Origin: Solibacillus sp. FSL W7-1464
GTDB taxonomy: Bacteria; Bacillota; Bacilli; Bacillales_A; Planococcaceae
Direction: 5' to 3'
Assembly: GCF_038004425.1 (NCBI RefSeq)
Contig: NZ_JBBORC010000001.1
Coordinates: 2,705,001 to 2,769,000 of the forward strand
Length of the DNA stretch: 64,000 nt
Shown here: positions 1 through 8,165 of the stretch, one piece after another
How the letters are laid out: every line of letters begins with the position of its first letter
Position numbering within the stretch: position 1 is the first letter of the stretch
The notes under the pieces: model-generated
Told to the model about the DNA's origin: nothing
Seen by the model: the letters and a program-made list of their open reading frames with translations, nothing else
Databases searched by the model: none
Made by a program: the position numbers and the translations under genes

Positions 1-217
1 CCCCGATTTCCATCATCTCTGTAATAACCGCTGCCGTTCCTTTGCCGATCCCTTTAATTGCTGTAATATCATCAATTTCGCTTAGGCTGCGCTCATCTGC
101 TTCAAGTGCAGCTGCCGCTTTTCGAAAGGCGGATACTTTGAACGGATTTTCTGCCTGCAGCTCCATATATAAAGCGATTTTTTCCAATGTACGAATAATA
201 ATTTTTTTGTTCATCAT
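1..217 (-). CDS. polX: DNA polymerase X family protein, N-terminal fragment (cut by window edge)
   Basis: Only the first ~72 residues are in the window. They begin MNKKIIIRTLEKIALYMELQ and continue through a helix-hairpin-helix-like segment with the motif IKGIGKGTAAVI, matching the N-terminal 8-kDa domain of bacterial PolX (polymerase beta-like domain followed by a PHP domain in the full protein). Family members act in gap-filling repair. Three in-frame ATGs lie at 220, 217 and 214; an AGGAG element at 226-230 best suits 217. Gene order rnhC/zapA/cvpA/polX is as in B. subtilis and supports the call. A strong terminator-like hairpin lies just upstream, leaving no room for a promoter between hairpin and gene. 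Confidence 0.9.
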   Translation of the reverse strand, partial: MMNKKIIIRTLEKIALYMELQAENPFKVSAFRKAAAALEADERSLSEIDDITAIKGIGKGTAAVITEMMEIG

Positions 218-232
218 CATTGTCTCTCCTTT

Positions 233-263
233 AAAAAAGCTCCTCCCGAAAATCGAGAGAAGC
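233..263 (-). terminator. Rho-independent hairpin directly upstream of polX
   Basis: On the minus strand an 11-bp stem (GCTTCTCTCGA / TCGGGAGGAGC, two G-U pairs) with a 3-nt loop is followed by six T residues. The T-run ends 2 bases before the polX ribosome-binding site. It may end the zapA-cvpA transcript or act as a leader attenuator for polX. Confidence 0.7.
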
Positions 264-431
264 ATTCGCATGATTTTCAAATCAATTACGCCTCGGCATA
301 ATGGTATCCGATCCGGCTAAAGATCCACGGTTCGCGGATAAGTCAGCTGTTTTAGCACAATGCGATGCTTTCTAGGTTGACTTCCTTCTTTAGTAACTCC
401 TTTTCCGAATTTAGGACACCCGCTAAATAAG
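264..431 (-). other. cvpA-polX intergenic leader, function unknown
   Basis: About 170 nt lie between the cvpA stop and the hairpin at 233-263. No recognisable riboswitch consensus was found and no credible gene. Because polX appears to be reached only by transcription through the hairpin, this stretch is a candidate regulatory leader; that is inference. Confidence 0.35.
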
Positions 432-971
432 TTAGTTTTTTTGAATATACCACCAATTTTGGAACATGCTCGTAATAATCGGTGTATGCTCAAGTATGAG
501 TCCTGCCAAAATCGAACTGTCAATGAATGTCTGAATCGATTCCACAGGCAGCAATGCCACAACATACAGCCCGATAAACAAGACAAGATACATTTCGATA
601 AATCCAAGAACTGCCCCTAATACATAGTTTAGAGAACTTAATACAGGTAAATACGTTAAAAAATCAAACATCGACCCGACTATTTGCAAGGCAATCTTAA
701 CTGCAAAGAAAATAATGGCAAACGCAAAGACGCGATAGAATGTACGGTCAACATCGAGTGAATCCAGAACGAGCGTCATTGTTGAACCTTCTGTAAATCC
801 TGGATACGGAATCCATAAAACAAATTTTTCTGCAAGCGGTTTATAATAAATAATCGCTACAATGAGGGCAATAATAAAACTTCCGATATTAATCAGCTGA
901 ACAACGAACCCTCGTTTCGCTCCAACTATAAGACTAATGATAAAGACTGCAAGAATAATTAAATCCAACAT
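432..971 (-). CDS. cvpA: CvpA family membrane protein
   Basis: The 179-residue product has four hydrophobic segments, starting MLDLIILAVFIISLIVGAKR, the characteristic CvpA/colicin V production protein N-terminus with the G-x-K/R-G turn after helix 1. The molecular function of the family in Bacillus is poorly defined. Start: a TTG nine bases upstream is possible, but ATG at 971 has GAAGGG at 981-986 with 9-nt spacing. The zapA stop (977-979) lies 5 nt upstream, so the two genes are co-transcribed and probably translationally coupled. Confidence 0.88.
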   Translation of the reverse strand: MLDLIILAVFIISLIVGAKRGFVVQLINIGSFIIALIVAIIYYKPLAEKFVLWIPYPGFTEGSTMTLVLDSLDVDRTFYRVFAFAIIFFAVKIALQIVGSMFDFLTYLPVLSSLNYVLGAVLGFIEMYLVLFIGLYVVALLPVESIQTFIDSSILAGLILEHTPIITSMFQNWWYIQKN

Positions 972-976
972 GTATG

Positions 977-1237
977 TCAACCCTTCAAATGTTTCAATTG
1001 TATTTCTAGTTTTTCAAATTTCTCTTTTAATAAGAGATAGTCGTGCACAGAATTAACGGCTGTTAATACAGCAAGCTTCGCTGTATCTAAAGATGGATTA
1101 TGGGCACTGATTTCCCGCATTTTGTCGTCCACTAATGAAGCAACAAGACGCATGTGGACCGATGATTCTGTTCCTACCATTTTATATGTATTACCATATA
1201 TTTCTACGGAAATGCGATTCTTTTCTTGCTCAGCCAA
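977..1237 (-). CDS. zapA: Cell division protein ZapA
   Basis: The 86-residue protein has the ZapA fold signature: a short beta-rich N-terminus ([13 protein letters not shown]), then a long helix ending in a coiled coil (roughly residues 60-84). ZapA bundles FtsZ filaments at the division site. The start codon is TTG at 1235-1237 with GGAGGG at 1246-1251, 8 nt upstream. It heads the zapA-cvpA unit and is divergent from rnhC, the same arrangement as in B. subtilis. Confidence 0.92.
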   Translation of the reverse strand: MAEQEKNRISVEIYGNTYKMVGTESSVHMRLVASLVDDKMREISAHNPSLDTAKLAVLTAVNSVHDYLLLKEKFEKLEIQLKHLKG

Positions 1238-1498
1238 AATAATCCCTCCAGAAAAAATAAGTGAACAGTAACGAATAAACTTTTTCGTTCTTTGCCAATA
1301 AAAGAGTGAACGCAGAACTGATTGATTCTATTATATAACGATGCCATTTTCCTATTGTACATCATAACATTTCCAATTTCACTATCGCAACACCATGTCC
1401 CGAATGTTCCTGTGAAAGAAGCATACATATGTAAGTTCCCCTTTTTTTTCAAAAAAGCTATACTACATAGTAATACATCGTTTTTGAAAGGATCGATT

Positions 1499-2428
1499 AT
1501 GACAAATATCGTTTTACTTTGCAGTGCTGAACAACAGCAATCAATTCAACAATTCTATAAAGACGCTCTTATTGAACGAAAAGCTCCCGGCGTTATTTTT
1601 GCTGCAAAACTTGCAGATACGGCTATTACTGCATATAAGTCAGGGAAAGTAATGTTTCAAGGGGCTGGTGCAGAACGTGAAGCGGCACGCTGGGGGCAAG
1701 CAGGTGCTTCAACGGCTAAAATTGCCTCCACGAAAGGTGATACACTTCCGGACAATTTTGCGTCATTATCAGTTTTAGGCTCAGATGAGACTGGAACGGG
1801 CGATTACTTTGGCCCTGTAACGGTTGCCGCTGTCTATGTTCCCGCAGATAAAATAGCGCTCGTCCAGGAACTTGGTGTGAAGGATTCCAAACAATTGACT
1901 GATGACTATATGCGACAAATTGCTCCGGACTTGATGAAGGTATGCGTTCACAGTATTTTGACGCTGCGCAACGATAAATACAATGCAATTCAGGCACGCG
2001 GGTATTCGCAGGGGAAAATTAAAGCGCTGCTGCACAATCAGGCATTAAAGCATGTACTGACAAAAATAGCACCGGAAACCCCGCAATATATTTTAATCGA
2101 CCAATTTGCAGAGCGTGGAATTTACTATAATCACATTAAAAATGAAAAAGAAATTGTCCGCCAAAATGTCCTGTTCTCGACTAAAGCAGAAAATCTGCAT
2201 GTAGCTGTTGCTACTGCATCGATTTTGGCGCGTTATGCATTTCTTAAAGAAATGGATCGTCTTGCCAAAGTGACAGGGTTCCCTCTTCAAAAAGGAGCAA
2301 GCGGCAAAGTCGATGAAATGGCCGCTAAAATTTGGTTGAAGCATGGCGAGGAGACGCTTCGTTCCCTAACGAAATGGCATTTTGCCAATACGGAAAAAGC
2401 ACGCAAACTTCTGCAAAAGAAAAAATAG
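1499..2428 (+). CDS. rnhC: Ribonuclease HIII
   Basis: This 309-residue enzyme cleaves the RNA strand of RNA-DNA hybrids. The N-terminal ~80 residues form the TBP-like substrate-binding domain of RNase HIII, followed by the catalytic core with GSDETGTGDYFGPV (acidic residues D96, E97) and later conserved LIDQFA and the VATASILAR region. The reading frame is open far upstream, but ATG at 1499 follows GAAAGGATCG and gives the usual family length. In B. subtilis rnhC is next to pheT; here about 15 kb of other genes separate them. Confidence 0.95.
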   Translation: MTNIVLLCSAEQQQSIQQFYKDALIERKAPGVIFAAKLADTAITAYKSGKVMFQGAGAEREAARWGQAGASTAKIASTKGDTLPDNFASLSVLGSDETGTGDYFGPVTVAAVYVPADKIALVQELGVKDSKQLTDDYMRQIAPDLMKVCVHSILTLRNDKYNAIQARGYSQGKIKALLHNQALKHVLTKIAPETPQYILIDQFAERGIYYNHIKNEKEIVRQNVLFSTKAENLHVAVATASILARYAFLKEMDRLAKVTGFPLQKGASGKVDEMAAKIWLKHGEETLRSLTKWHFANTEKARKLLQKKK

Positions 2429-2434
2429 AAAAAT

Positions 2435-2463
2435 GAGCTGCCGCCATCAATTGGCAACAGCTC
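2435..2463. terminator. Bidirectional terminator between rnhC and the VOC gene
   Basis: Convergent genes are separated by a 12-bp stem (GAGCTGCCGCCA / TGGCAACAGCTC, two imperfect pairs that become G-U on the minus strand). T-rich sequence follows on both sides. Confidence 0.75.
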
Positions 2464-2470
2464 TTTTGTA

Positions 2471-2842
2471 TTATTTTTCCATTACCGCAAAATAATTTTC
2501 CTCATCATCGGCAAAGTTGAAAACTTTCCCGAAAGGCATCTTCATAAATTCCCCGACCGTAATACCTTTTGCCTTAAAATCTTCATACAGTTCCTCTAAA
2601 TTTTGTGCATAGAACATTAATGAAGGTGTAGACAAATTCAATTCCGGAGACATTTCTTCAATTTTCTTTTTATCATGTAATACAATGGTTGTCTGTGTTT
2701 CATCTTTTGGTGCAATCGTAATAATCCGCATGCCGTTATTGATGTCGGAAACTACAGTAAATCCTAAGTTTTCAGTCCAGAAATTTTTTGACTGTTCCTG
2801 GTCTTCTACATACAACATGACTTGCCCTAATTGTTCAATCAT
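2471..2842 (-). CDS. VOC (glyoxalase/bleomycin-resistance fold) family protein
   Basis: The 123-residue single-domain protein has the VOC pattern: Q-VMLYVEDQEQSKNFW at the N-terminus, ENLGFTVV, and a C-terminal strand KVFNFADDEENYFAVME with a glutamate in the usual metal-ligand area. Such proteins include glyoxalases, dioxygenases and drug-binding proteins; the substrate here cannot be told. Start ATG follows AAGGAG at 2851-2856 with 8-nt spacing. It appears monocistronic. Confidence 0.8.
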   Translation of the reverse strand: MIEQLGQVMLYVEDQEQSKNFWTENLGFTVVSDINNGMRIITIAPKDETQTTIVLHDKKKIEEMSPELNLSTPSLMFYAQNLEELYEDFKAKGITVGEFMKMPFGKVFNFADDEENYFAVMEK

Positions 2843-2895
2843 TTTTCGAACTCCTTTTTATAAAGCGTACTTTACCCAAGTATAGCAAATAAAAA

Positions 2896-2924
2896 AACGG
2901 CAGGAGTAGAAAACACCCGCCGTT
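2896..2924 (-). terminator. Terminator downstream of the MFS transporter gene
   Basis: An imperfect AACGGC...GCCGTT hairpin is followed on the minus strand by seven T residues, 10 nt after the MFS stop codon. Confidence 0.65.
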
Positions 2925-2933
2925 ACAATTATT

Positions 2934-4457
2934 TTATTTTTTTTCAGGAGCTGGTCCCGTATAGTCCTCACGTTTCGTCACATCAACACGTTTAATAAAT
3001 AAAGCTAACACTAACGCTACCACTGTAATTGCTGCTGCTACGAAGAAACTGTACGTAATTCCGTCCAGCATTGCCTGTTGCATTAATTGTGCTTGGGCCT
3101 GTGCAATTTGCTCAGCAGTCGGCTGTACTGCAGATGAAGCGTTCGCTTGCATATCCGCAGCAATTTCAGCTGCACGTGTTTTAGTATGTGAGTTGAAGAT
3201 TGTTACTAAAACAGCTGTACCAATTGCCCCTGCTACTTGCTGAGCTGTATTGTTCATCGCTGTACCATGCGGATTTAAACGGTTCGGTAATGCATTTAAA
3301 CCGTTCGTCATAATTGGCATCATAACCATTGAAATACCTAACATACGAATTGTGTAAATCGAAATAATAAATAAGTAAGTTGAATCAACTTCCAAATAAC
3401 CTAATCCGATCGTTGCTAATGTTGTAATCGTTAATCCGATAACCGCTAAAATACGCGGGCCAAAACGGTCGAATAATTTCCCTGTAATCGGCGACATAAT
3501 CCCCATTACTATCGCACCCGGTAACATCATTAAACCTGCTTCAAACGGTTCGATTCCACGAACATTCTGCACATAGGCAGGTGTTAAAATCATCCCCGAG
3601 AACATCGCTACAGATAATACCATTGATACGACAGATGCTAAAGCGTATGAAGGATATGTGTAAATACGTAAATCCAGTAGCGGCTGCTCTAAACGGAACT
3701 GGCGAATGATAAACCATGCTAAGCCAATTGCCCCTACAGTAATTGTTCCCCATACTTCAATTGCTGACCAGCCAGCTGAACTAGCTGTACTGAAGCCGTA
3801 TAATAATCCGCCAAAACCAATTGTAGACAATCCAATTGAAAGTATATCGATTTTAGCGTCACGATTTGGAAGAACATCTTCCAGTTTCCAAATTGCCAAT
3901 AATAGTGATAAAACGGCAATTGGAAGAATCATTTTGAACAGTACGCTCCAGTCATAATGTTCAACAATCCATCCAGATAAAGTCGGCCCGATTGCTGGTG
4001 CCAATACCATTACTAAACCGAACATCCCCATTGCCTGTCCGCGTTTTTCAACCGGGAAGCTAATTAGCATAACGTTCATTAAAACCGGTGCCATTGTAGC
4101 TGCACCAGCTGCCTGAATCATACGGCCTGCCAGTAAAAATCCAAAGGTAGGCGCAAATGAAGCCAATGCTGTACCGATAACGAAAATCGACATCGATATA
4201 ATGAATAAAGGTCGTGTTCTGAACTTTGTAATTAAATATGCAGAAGCCGGAACCAATACCCCGCTCACTAGCATATAGCCTGTCGCTAACCATTGTACTG
4301 TCGAATAATCTTCAATATCAAAGGCAGCCATAATAGATGGTAATGCTACGTTTAATAATGTGTTATTTAAAAATGCTACAAACGCCCCGACGAATAATAC
4401 GGCGATCATTAAATACGGGGGCTTTTTAAATGTTTTTACATCTTGTGTCTGTTCCAT
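2934..4457 (-). CDS. DHA2-type MFS multidrug efflux transporter
   Basis: The 507-residue protein has about 14 predicted membrane segments and the EmrB/QacA (DHA2) signature: FLNNTLLNVALPSIM near residue 30 in helix 1, then QWLATGYMLVSGVLVP, and motif C-like APAIGPTLSGWIVE. It also has MMLPGAIVMGIMSPITGKLFD in the second half. Family members export drugs or toxic compounds by proton antiport. It is divergent from a TetR regulator, and tandem operator-like repeats lie in the shared promoter region, so it is probably repressed until an inducer is present. Start ATG has GAAGGG upstream. Close to LmrB-type pumps, but the substrate is unknown. Confidence 0.9.
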   Translation of the reverse strand: MEQTQDVKTFKKPPYLMIAVLFVGAFVAFLNNTLLNVALPSIMAAFDIEDYSTVQWLATGYMLVSGVLVPASAYLITKFRTRPLFIISMSIFVIGTALASFAPTFGFLLAGRMIQAAGAATMAPVLMNVMLISFPVEKRGQAMGMFGLVMVLAPAIGPTLSGWIVEHYDWSVLFKMILPIAVLSLLLAIWKLEDVLPNRDAKIDILSIGLSTIGFGGLLYGFSTASSAGWSAIEVWGTITVGAIGLAWFIIRQFRLEQPLLDLRIYTYPSYALASVVSMVLSVAMFSGMILTPAYVQNVRGIEPFEAGLMMLPGAIVMGIMSPITGKLFDRFGPRILAVIGLTITTLATIGLGYLEVDSTYLFIISIYTIRMLGISMVMMPIMTNGLNALPNRLNPHGTAMNNTAQQVAGAIGTAVLVTIFNSHTKTRAAEIAADMQANASSAVQPTAEQIAQAQAQLMQQAMLDGITYSFFVAAAITVVALVLALFIKRVDVTKREDYTGPAPEKK

Positions 4458-4510
4458 AATTTTATTTCCCTTCTCTAATCTTTCAATCTTCCTATTTCTG
4501 TACTCGAACT

Positions 4511-4558
4511 ATTTTATACTCAGAGTCCAATAAATTCAACAATTTTATACTCGCAGTC
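4511..4558. promoter_or_regulatory. Two direct-repeat operator candidates between MFS pump and TetR gene
   Basis: ATTTTATACTCAGAGTC (4511-4527) and ATTTTATACTCGCAGTC (4542-4558) differ at 2 of 17 positions. Their starts are 31 bp apart, three helical turns. The first contains the palindrome ACTCAGAGT. On the minus strand each reads GACT..GAGTATAAAAT, so the TATAAA elements could serve as pump promoter -10 sites. Confidence 0.6.
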
Positions 4559-4687
4559 TAAAAACATTGCGAATACGCGCTTCAAACAGTAGAATGAGAG
4601 TATAATTCAGTGTATATATTTCAAAAAAAATCACATTTATTATGTTATATGCAAAGGAAATCGTTTTAATTGATATGGAGGAAGTTC

Positions 4688-5581
4688 ATGAATCAACGAA
4701 AAAGACAGGTACTTGATAGTGCATTGCAGCTTTTTATCGAAAAAGGCTTTCATGAAACATCAATACAAGACATTTTAGACAAAGCGCTTATTTCAAAAGG
4801 GACATTTTATAATTATTTTTCTTCTAAAGTGGAATGTTTTAAGGCGATTATGGAACAGACCCGGTACGAAGCAAGCTTATTACGCCATGAAATGCTGCTG
4901 AATCAAGATATTACCGATGAAAACTTATTATTGGAACAAATTCTCGTTCTTATGCAAATCAACAAAAAACAAAACTTAATATCCGTGTTCGAAAATATTT
5001 TCCAGTCGAACGACAAGGAGCTCCGTCATTTATTGGAACGCTATCGCCTATTGGAAATTGAGTGGGTATCCAATCGTTTCACAGATATTTTTGGCGAAGA
5101 GGTCCGCCCCTATTCACTTGAGCTTGCCATTATTTATTTTGCGATGGTTCACCATTTAACCTATTCCCACCGCCTCTTCTACAGTGAAATGATCGACCAG
5201 AAGAAAATATTGCAAATAGCACTTCGCAATGTGAAAGCAATTTATCCTATTATGTTGGAAAATGGTGAAATCCTCGTTACACAGGACGCCCTTCAACTAG
5301 TGGAAGAGAAAACAATTTACCAGTCGATTACAAAGAACGATTTAATCGAAAAGGTTAAGGGCTTCCTTGATCAGTTAAAACTGGATACTGACAATATAGT
5401 GGGTGCACAATTCACTGAAAGTATACTGGATGAGCTGCAGCGTAAAGAGCTGCGTCTTCCGGTTATCGAAACATTGCTTAAGCCTTTCCGCGAATCATTC
5501 GCAAACACACTGCACGCCGGGGAAAATGTCGAGCTTGCAAATTTATTATGGTACTTTATCAAAAACGTGGACCAGAAGTGA
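4688..5581 (+). CDS. TetR/AcrR family transcriptional regulator
   Basis: The N-terminal ~55 residues form a TetR-type helix-turn-helix (QVLDSALQLFIEKGFHETSI then ISKGTFYNYFSSKVECF). The protein is 297 residues, about 100 longer than a typical TetR member. The extra C-terminal part (about residues 200-297) is helical and not recognised. ATG at 4688 follows GGAGGAAG at 4677-4684; an upstream TTG in frame lacks a site. It is divergent from the DHA2 pump and probably represses it through the repeats at 4511-4558. This pairing is inference from position and family behaviour. Confidence 0.87.
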   Translation: MNQRKRQVLDSALQLFIEKGFHETSIQDILDKALISKGTFYNYFSSKVECFKAIMEQTRYEASLLRHEMLLNQDITDENLLLEQILVLMQINKKQNLISVFENIFQSNDKELRHLLERYRLLEIEWVSNRFTDIFGEEVRPYSLELAIIYFAMVHHLTYSHRLFYSEMIDQKKILQIALRNVKAIYPIMLENGEILVTQDALQLVEEKTIYQSITKNDLIEKVKGFLDQLKLDTDNIVGAQFTESILDELQRKELRLPVIETLLKPFRESFANTLHAGENVELANLLWYFIKNVDQK

Positions 5582-5607
5582 TGTTCGCACCTGATTCCTT
5601 TTCCAAT

Positions 5608-5649
5608 AAAAAAGTCGTATTGAACGTCATCTGTTCAATACGACTTTTT
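5608..5649. terminator. Bidirectional terminator, tetR / dbpA
   Basis: A perfect 17-bp stem (AAAAAGTCGTATTGAAC and its complement) with a 7-nt loop lies between convergent genes, with A- and T-runs in both directions. Confidence 0.9.
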
Positions 5650-5650
5650 A

Positions 5651-7096
5651 TTAGTTATTGCTCGTTGAGATGTGGACTTTCAGTTGCTTGCCTTTAATTG
5701 GTGTTGTTTTCATCGCTTTTAATACTAGATTACCTTTGCCATTTAAAATTTCCACGAATGTAGATGTATCCAGAATCGTAATAATGCCGATATCTGCAGC
5801 GGTCATTCCCGGAATTTTTGCGATCGTTCCAACAAAATCAATAGCACGCAGCTTTTTCTTCTTTCCGCCGTTAAAATAGAGCTTCGTAATGTTGGCATCA
5901 ACTTTGGCATTCTTTTGTTTTTTCTTTTGTGGTCGGCTTTGCATCTTTTTATCAAACGCTTCCGCCTTTGCCTCTACTTCTTCATGTGTCGGCAAATCCA
6001 CCTTTGGAATTTCAAATCCGATCAGTTCTTCAATTCCAGCAAGGAAGTCATGTTCAAACGGTGTCACAAACGTGACAGCCTTCCCTTCCTTGCCGGCACG
6101 TCCTGTTCGACCGGTACGGTGTACATACGCTTCTTTTTCCATCGGTAAATCATAGTTAATCACCAATGAAATATTCTCGATATCAATACCGCGCGCCGCC
6201 ACATCTGTTGCCACTAGATAACGGAAGTCTCCGCGTTTATAATCATTCATGACAAGTAGACGAGTTGACTGGTCCATACCGCCATGCAGCTTATCGACAC
6301 TGTATTCGCGATCATATAAATAATCGTGCAGTGCATCGACACGATCTTTCGTACGACAGAAAATAATGCACGTATCCGGATTTTCCACAACCGCAATTTT
6401 TTCAACAGCAGCTGTTTTTCCCTCGTCCTGTACTTCAATAACCGCATGCTCAATTTTTGGCGCAGCCTCTTCTGAATGGACTTCAATATCAATAGGATTA
6501 TTTAAATAATTGGAAGCCAATTTTTTTATCGTTTCCGGTACTGTCGCTGAAAACAGCATCGTTACTTCACGATGCTCTACATGAGTCAGTATCGCTTCAA
6601 CTTGCTCGATAAAACCCATGTTAAGCATTTCATCTGCTTCATCAAGAACAACATAGCGTATTTTATCAAGCTTCAATGTTCCCTTTTCGATATGGTCCAG
6701 TACGCGTCCAGGAGTACCAACTGCAATATGTGTTTTTTGCTTTAATTCGTCCTGCTGATAACGGAACGGCTGTTTTCCATATAGTGCGGCAGCTTTAATG
6801 CGTTTGTAACGTCCGATATTGGTAAACTCTTCTTTTACTTGGACAGCCAATTCACGTGTTGGTGTTAATACTAGTGCTTGTGGCTTGTTTTCAATCCAAT
6901 CAATATTTTCGCAAATTGGAATCGCAAAGGCAGCCGTTTTCCCGCTTCCTGTTTGTGCTTTTACAATTAGATCTTGTTCCTTTAATGCATGGGGCAACAC
7001 TTTTTGCTGAACTTCAGTCGGTGTGCTGTAATCCAAATCTTTAAGCGCACGCTGTAATTCTGGTGATAATGGATAGTCGTTAAAATTAGTTGTCAT
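5651..7096 (-). CDS. dbpA: DEAD-box ATP-dependent RNA helicase, DbpA/YxiN type
   Basis: The 481-residue protein carries the helicase motifs in order: AQTGSGKT (47-54), PTRELA (79-84), GTPGR (127-131), DEAD (152-155), SAT, and [10 protein letters not shown] in the second RecA domain. The last ~75 residues match the DbpA-type RNA-binding domain ([20 protein letters not shown]), which in B. subtilis YxiN and E. coli DbpA targets hairpin 92 of 23S rRNA for 50S assembly. A lysine-rich linker (near 395-405) joins the parts. ATG start follows GAGGA. It is probably monocistronic, sharing a terminator with tetR. Confidence 0.92.
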   Translation of the reverse strand: MTTNFNDYPLSPELQRALKDLDYSTPTEVQQKVLPHALKEQDLIVKAQTGSGKTAAFAIPICENIDWIENKPQALVLTPTRELAVQVKEEFTNIGRYKRIKAAALYGKQPFRYQQDELKQKTHIAVGTPGRVLDHIEKGTLKLDKIRYVVLDEADEMLNMGFIEQVEAILTHVEHREVTMLFSATVPETIKKLASNYLNNPIDIEVHSEEAAPKIEHAVIEVQDEGKTAAVEKIAVVENPDTCIIFCRTKDRVDALHDYLYDREYSVDKLHGGMDQSTRLLVMNDYKRGDFRYLVATDVAARGIDIENISLVINYDLPMEKEAYVHRTGRTGRAGKEGKAVTFVTPFEHDFLAGIEELIGFEIPKVDLPTHEEVEAKAEAFDKKMQSRPQKKKQKNAKVDANITKLYFNGGKKKKLRAIDFVGTIAKIPGMTAADIGIITILDTSTFVEILNGKGNLVLKAMKTTPIKGKQLKVHISTSNN

Positions 7097-7118
7097 ATTT
7101 ATTCCTCATTTTCTTCTA

Positions 7119-8012
7119 TTAATGAATGATTCCCGGATCAACAATAGCGATAAATTTTCTCGTTGCTTTTGAAAGTGAAACATTTTTCAAATGGACAATT
7201 CCTAAATTACGCTTAGGAATTGGCTGTTGGAGCTCAATTTCATATAAAAGCCCTTTATCCAAGTAATCGATCGCAAACTCCTTTGTTACACTTGCGACGC
7301 CTAAATTAATTTTTGCAAATTCCAATACTAAATCATGTGAGCCTAACTCGAATTCAGGTGAAATTGTGTAGCCTTGTTCTTTTAAATAGTTTTCCACATA
7401 ATTACGGGAGTTTGCCTTTTTCTCCAAAAAAATTAATGGCAGCTTCATGAGCATATCAAGGCGAATTGGCTTTTTAGATAAATTTTTATATTTTTGTCCG
7501 CACACAAATATATCATGAATTTCCTTACAAGGGATAACTTGAAGCTGTGGATCTTGAATCGGCAAGTTACATATGCCCAAATCCGCTTCCCCTGATTTAA
7601 TAAAAGCTAATATTTCATTCGTAGTCCCGTTTAAAACCTTTAGTTTAATGCCAGGATATTTAATATGGAACGCCTCTAAATAAGGCAGTAAAAAGTATCT
7701 TGAGATCGTATCCCCGACTCCAATACGCAAAACGCCTGTACGCAAATTTTTAAATTCGGCGATTTTTTCTTCACCTGCGTCTAAAATACCAAGAGCTGAA
7801 TTGACATATTCATGTAACAATTCACCTTCTTCTGTTAAGGTTACCCCTTTTGGTGTTCTGTTAAATAACACTGTATCAAGTTCTTTCTCAAGTTTTGAAA
7901 TAGACTGGCTAACGGCAGGCTGTGTCATATATAAAGCAATTGCTGCCTTTGAAAAACTTTTGCTTCGGCTCACTTCATTAAAAATGCGATATGCCTCCAA
8001 CTTTATTATCAT
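7119..8012 (-). CDS. LysR family transcriptional regulator
   Basis: The 297-residue protein has the LysR winged helix at residues 1-65 (AYRIFNEVSRSKSFSKAAIA, then TQPAVSQSISKLEKEL) and a periplasmic-binding-like effector domain from about 90 onward. It is transcribed divergently from the CofE-like gene at 8166, and LysR regulators usually control the divergent neighbour. The 153-bp shared region holds a TTACT-TAAT-AGTAA palindrome. It ends 22 nt upstream of dbpA on the same strand, and read-through into dbpA is possible. Confidence 0.88.
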   Translation of the reverse strand: MIIKLEAYRIFNEVSRSKSFSKAAIALYMTQPAVSQSISKLEKELDTVLFNRTPKGVTLTEEGELLHEYVNSALGILDAGEEKIAEFKNLRTGVLRIGVGDTISRYFLLPYLEAFHIKYPGIKLKVLNGTTNEILAFIKSGEADLGICNLPIQDPQLQVIPCKEIHDIFVCGQKYKNLSKKPIRLDMLMKLPLIFLEKKANSRNYVENYLKEQGYTISPEFELGSHDLVLEFAKINLGVASVTKEFAIDYLDKGLLYEIELQQPIPKRNLGIVHLKNVSLSKATRKFIAIVDPGIIH

Positions 8013-8103
8013 ATAACCCTCACTTATATCTGATATTAGAATTATTAATTTTACTTATATCACATGAACAGGTTATAGTAAACATTGTGAGATTACTTAT
8101 GTT

Positions 8104-8117
8104 TTACTTAATAGTAA
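8104..8117. promoter_or_regulatory. Candidate LysR operator
   Basis: TTACT-TAAT-AGTAA is a perfect inverted repeat 49 bp upstream of the TTG start at 8166, with related TTACTTAT sequences nearby (8051-8101). This resembles the T-N11/12-A dyads bound by LysR proteins. Assignment to the divergent regulator is inference. Confidence 0.4.
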
Positions 8118-8165
8118 GCAAAGACAATTAAAATATAACTTACAGCTATTGAAGGAGAGATTATT

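Noticed and set aside
317-607. 96-codon frame overlapping cvpA, minus strand
   Set aside because: Mostly another frame of cvpA; the part outside cvpA has no start of its own. Kept only as leader sequence.
1322-1498. Upstream extension of rnhC
   Set aside because: The extra 59 codons lie in the zapA promoter region, are hydrophobic and unlike RNase HIII; ATG 1499 has the ribosome-binding site.
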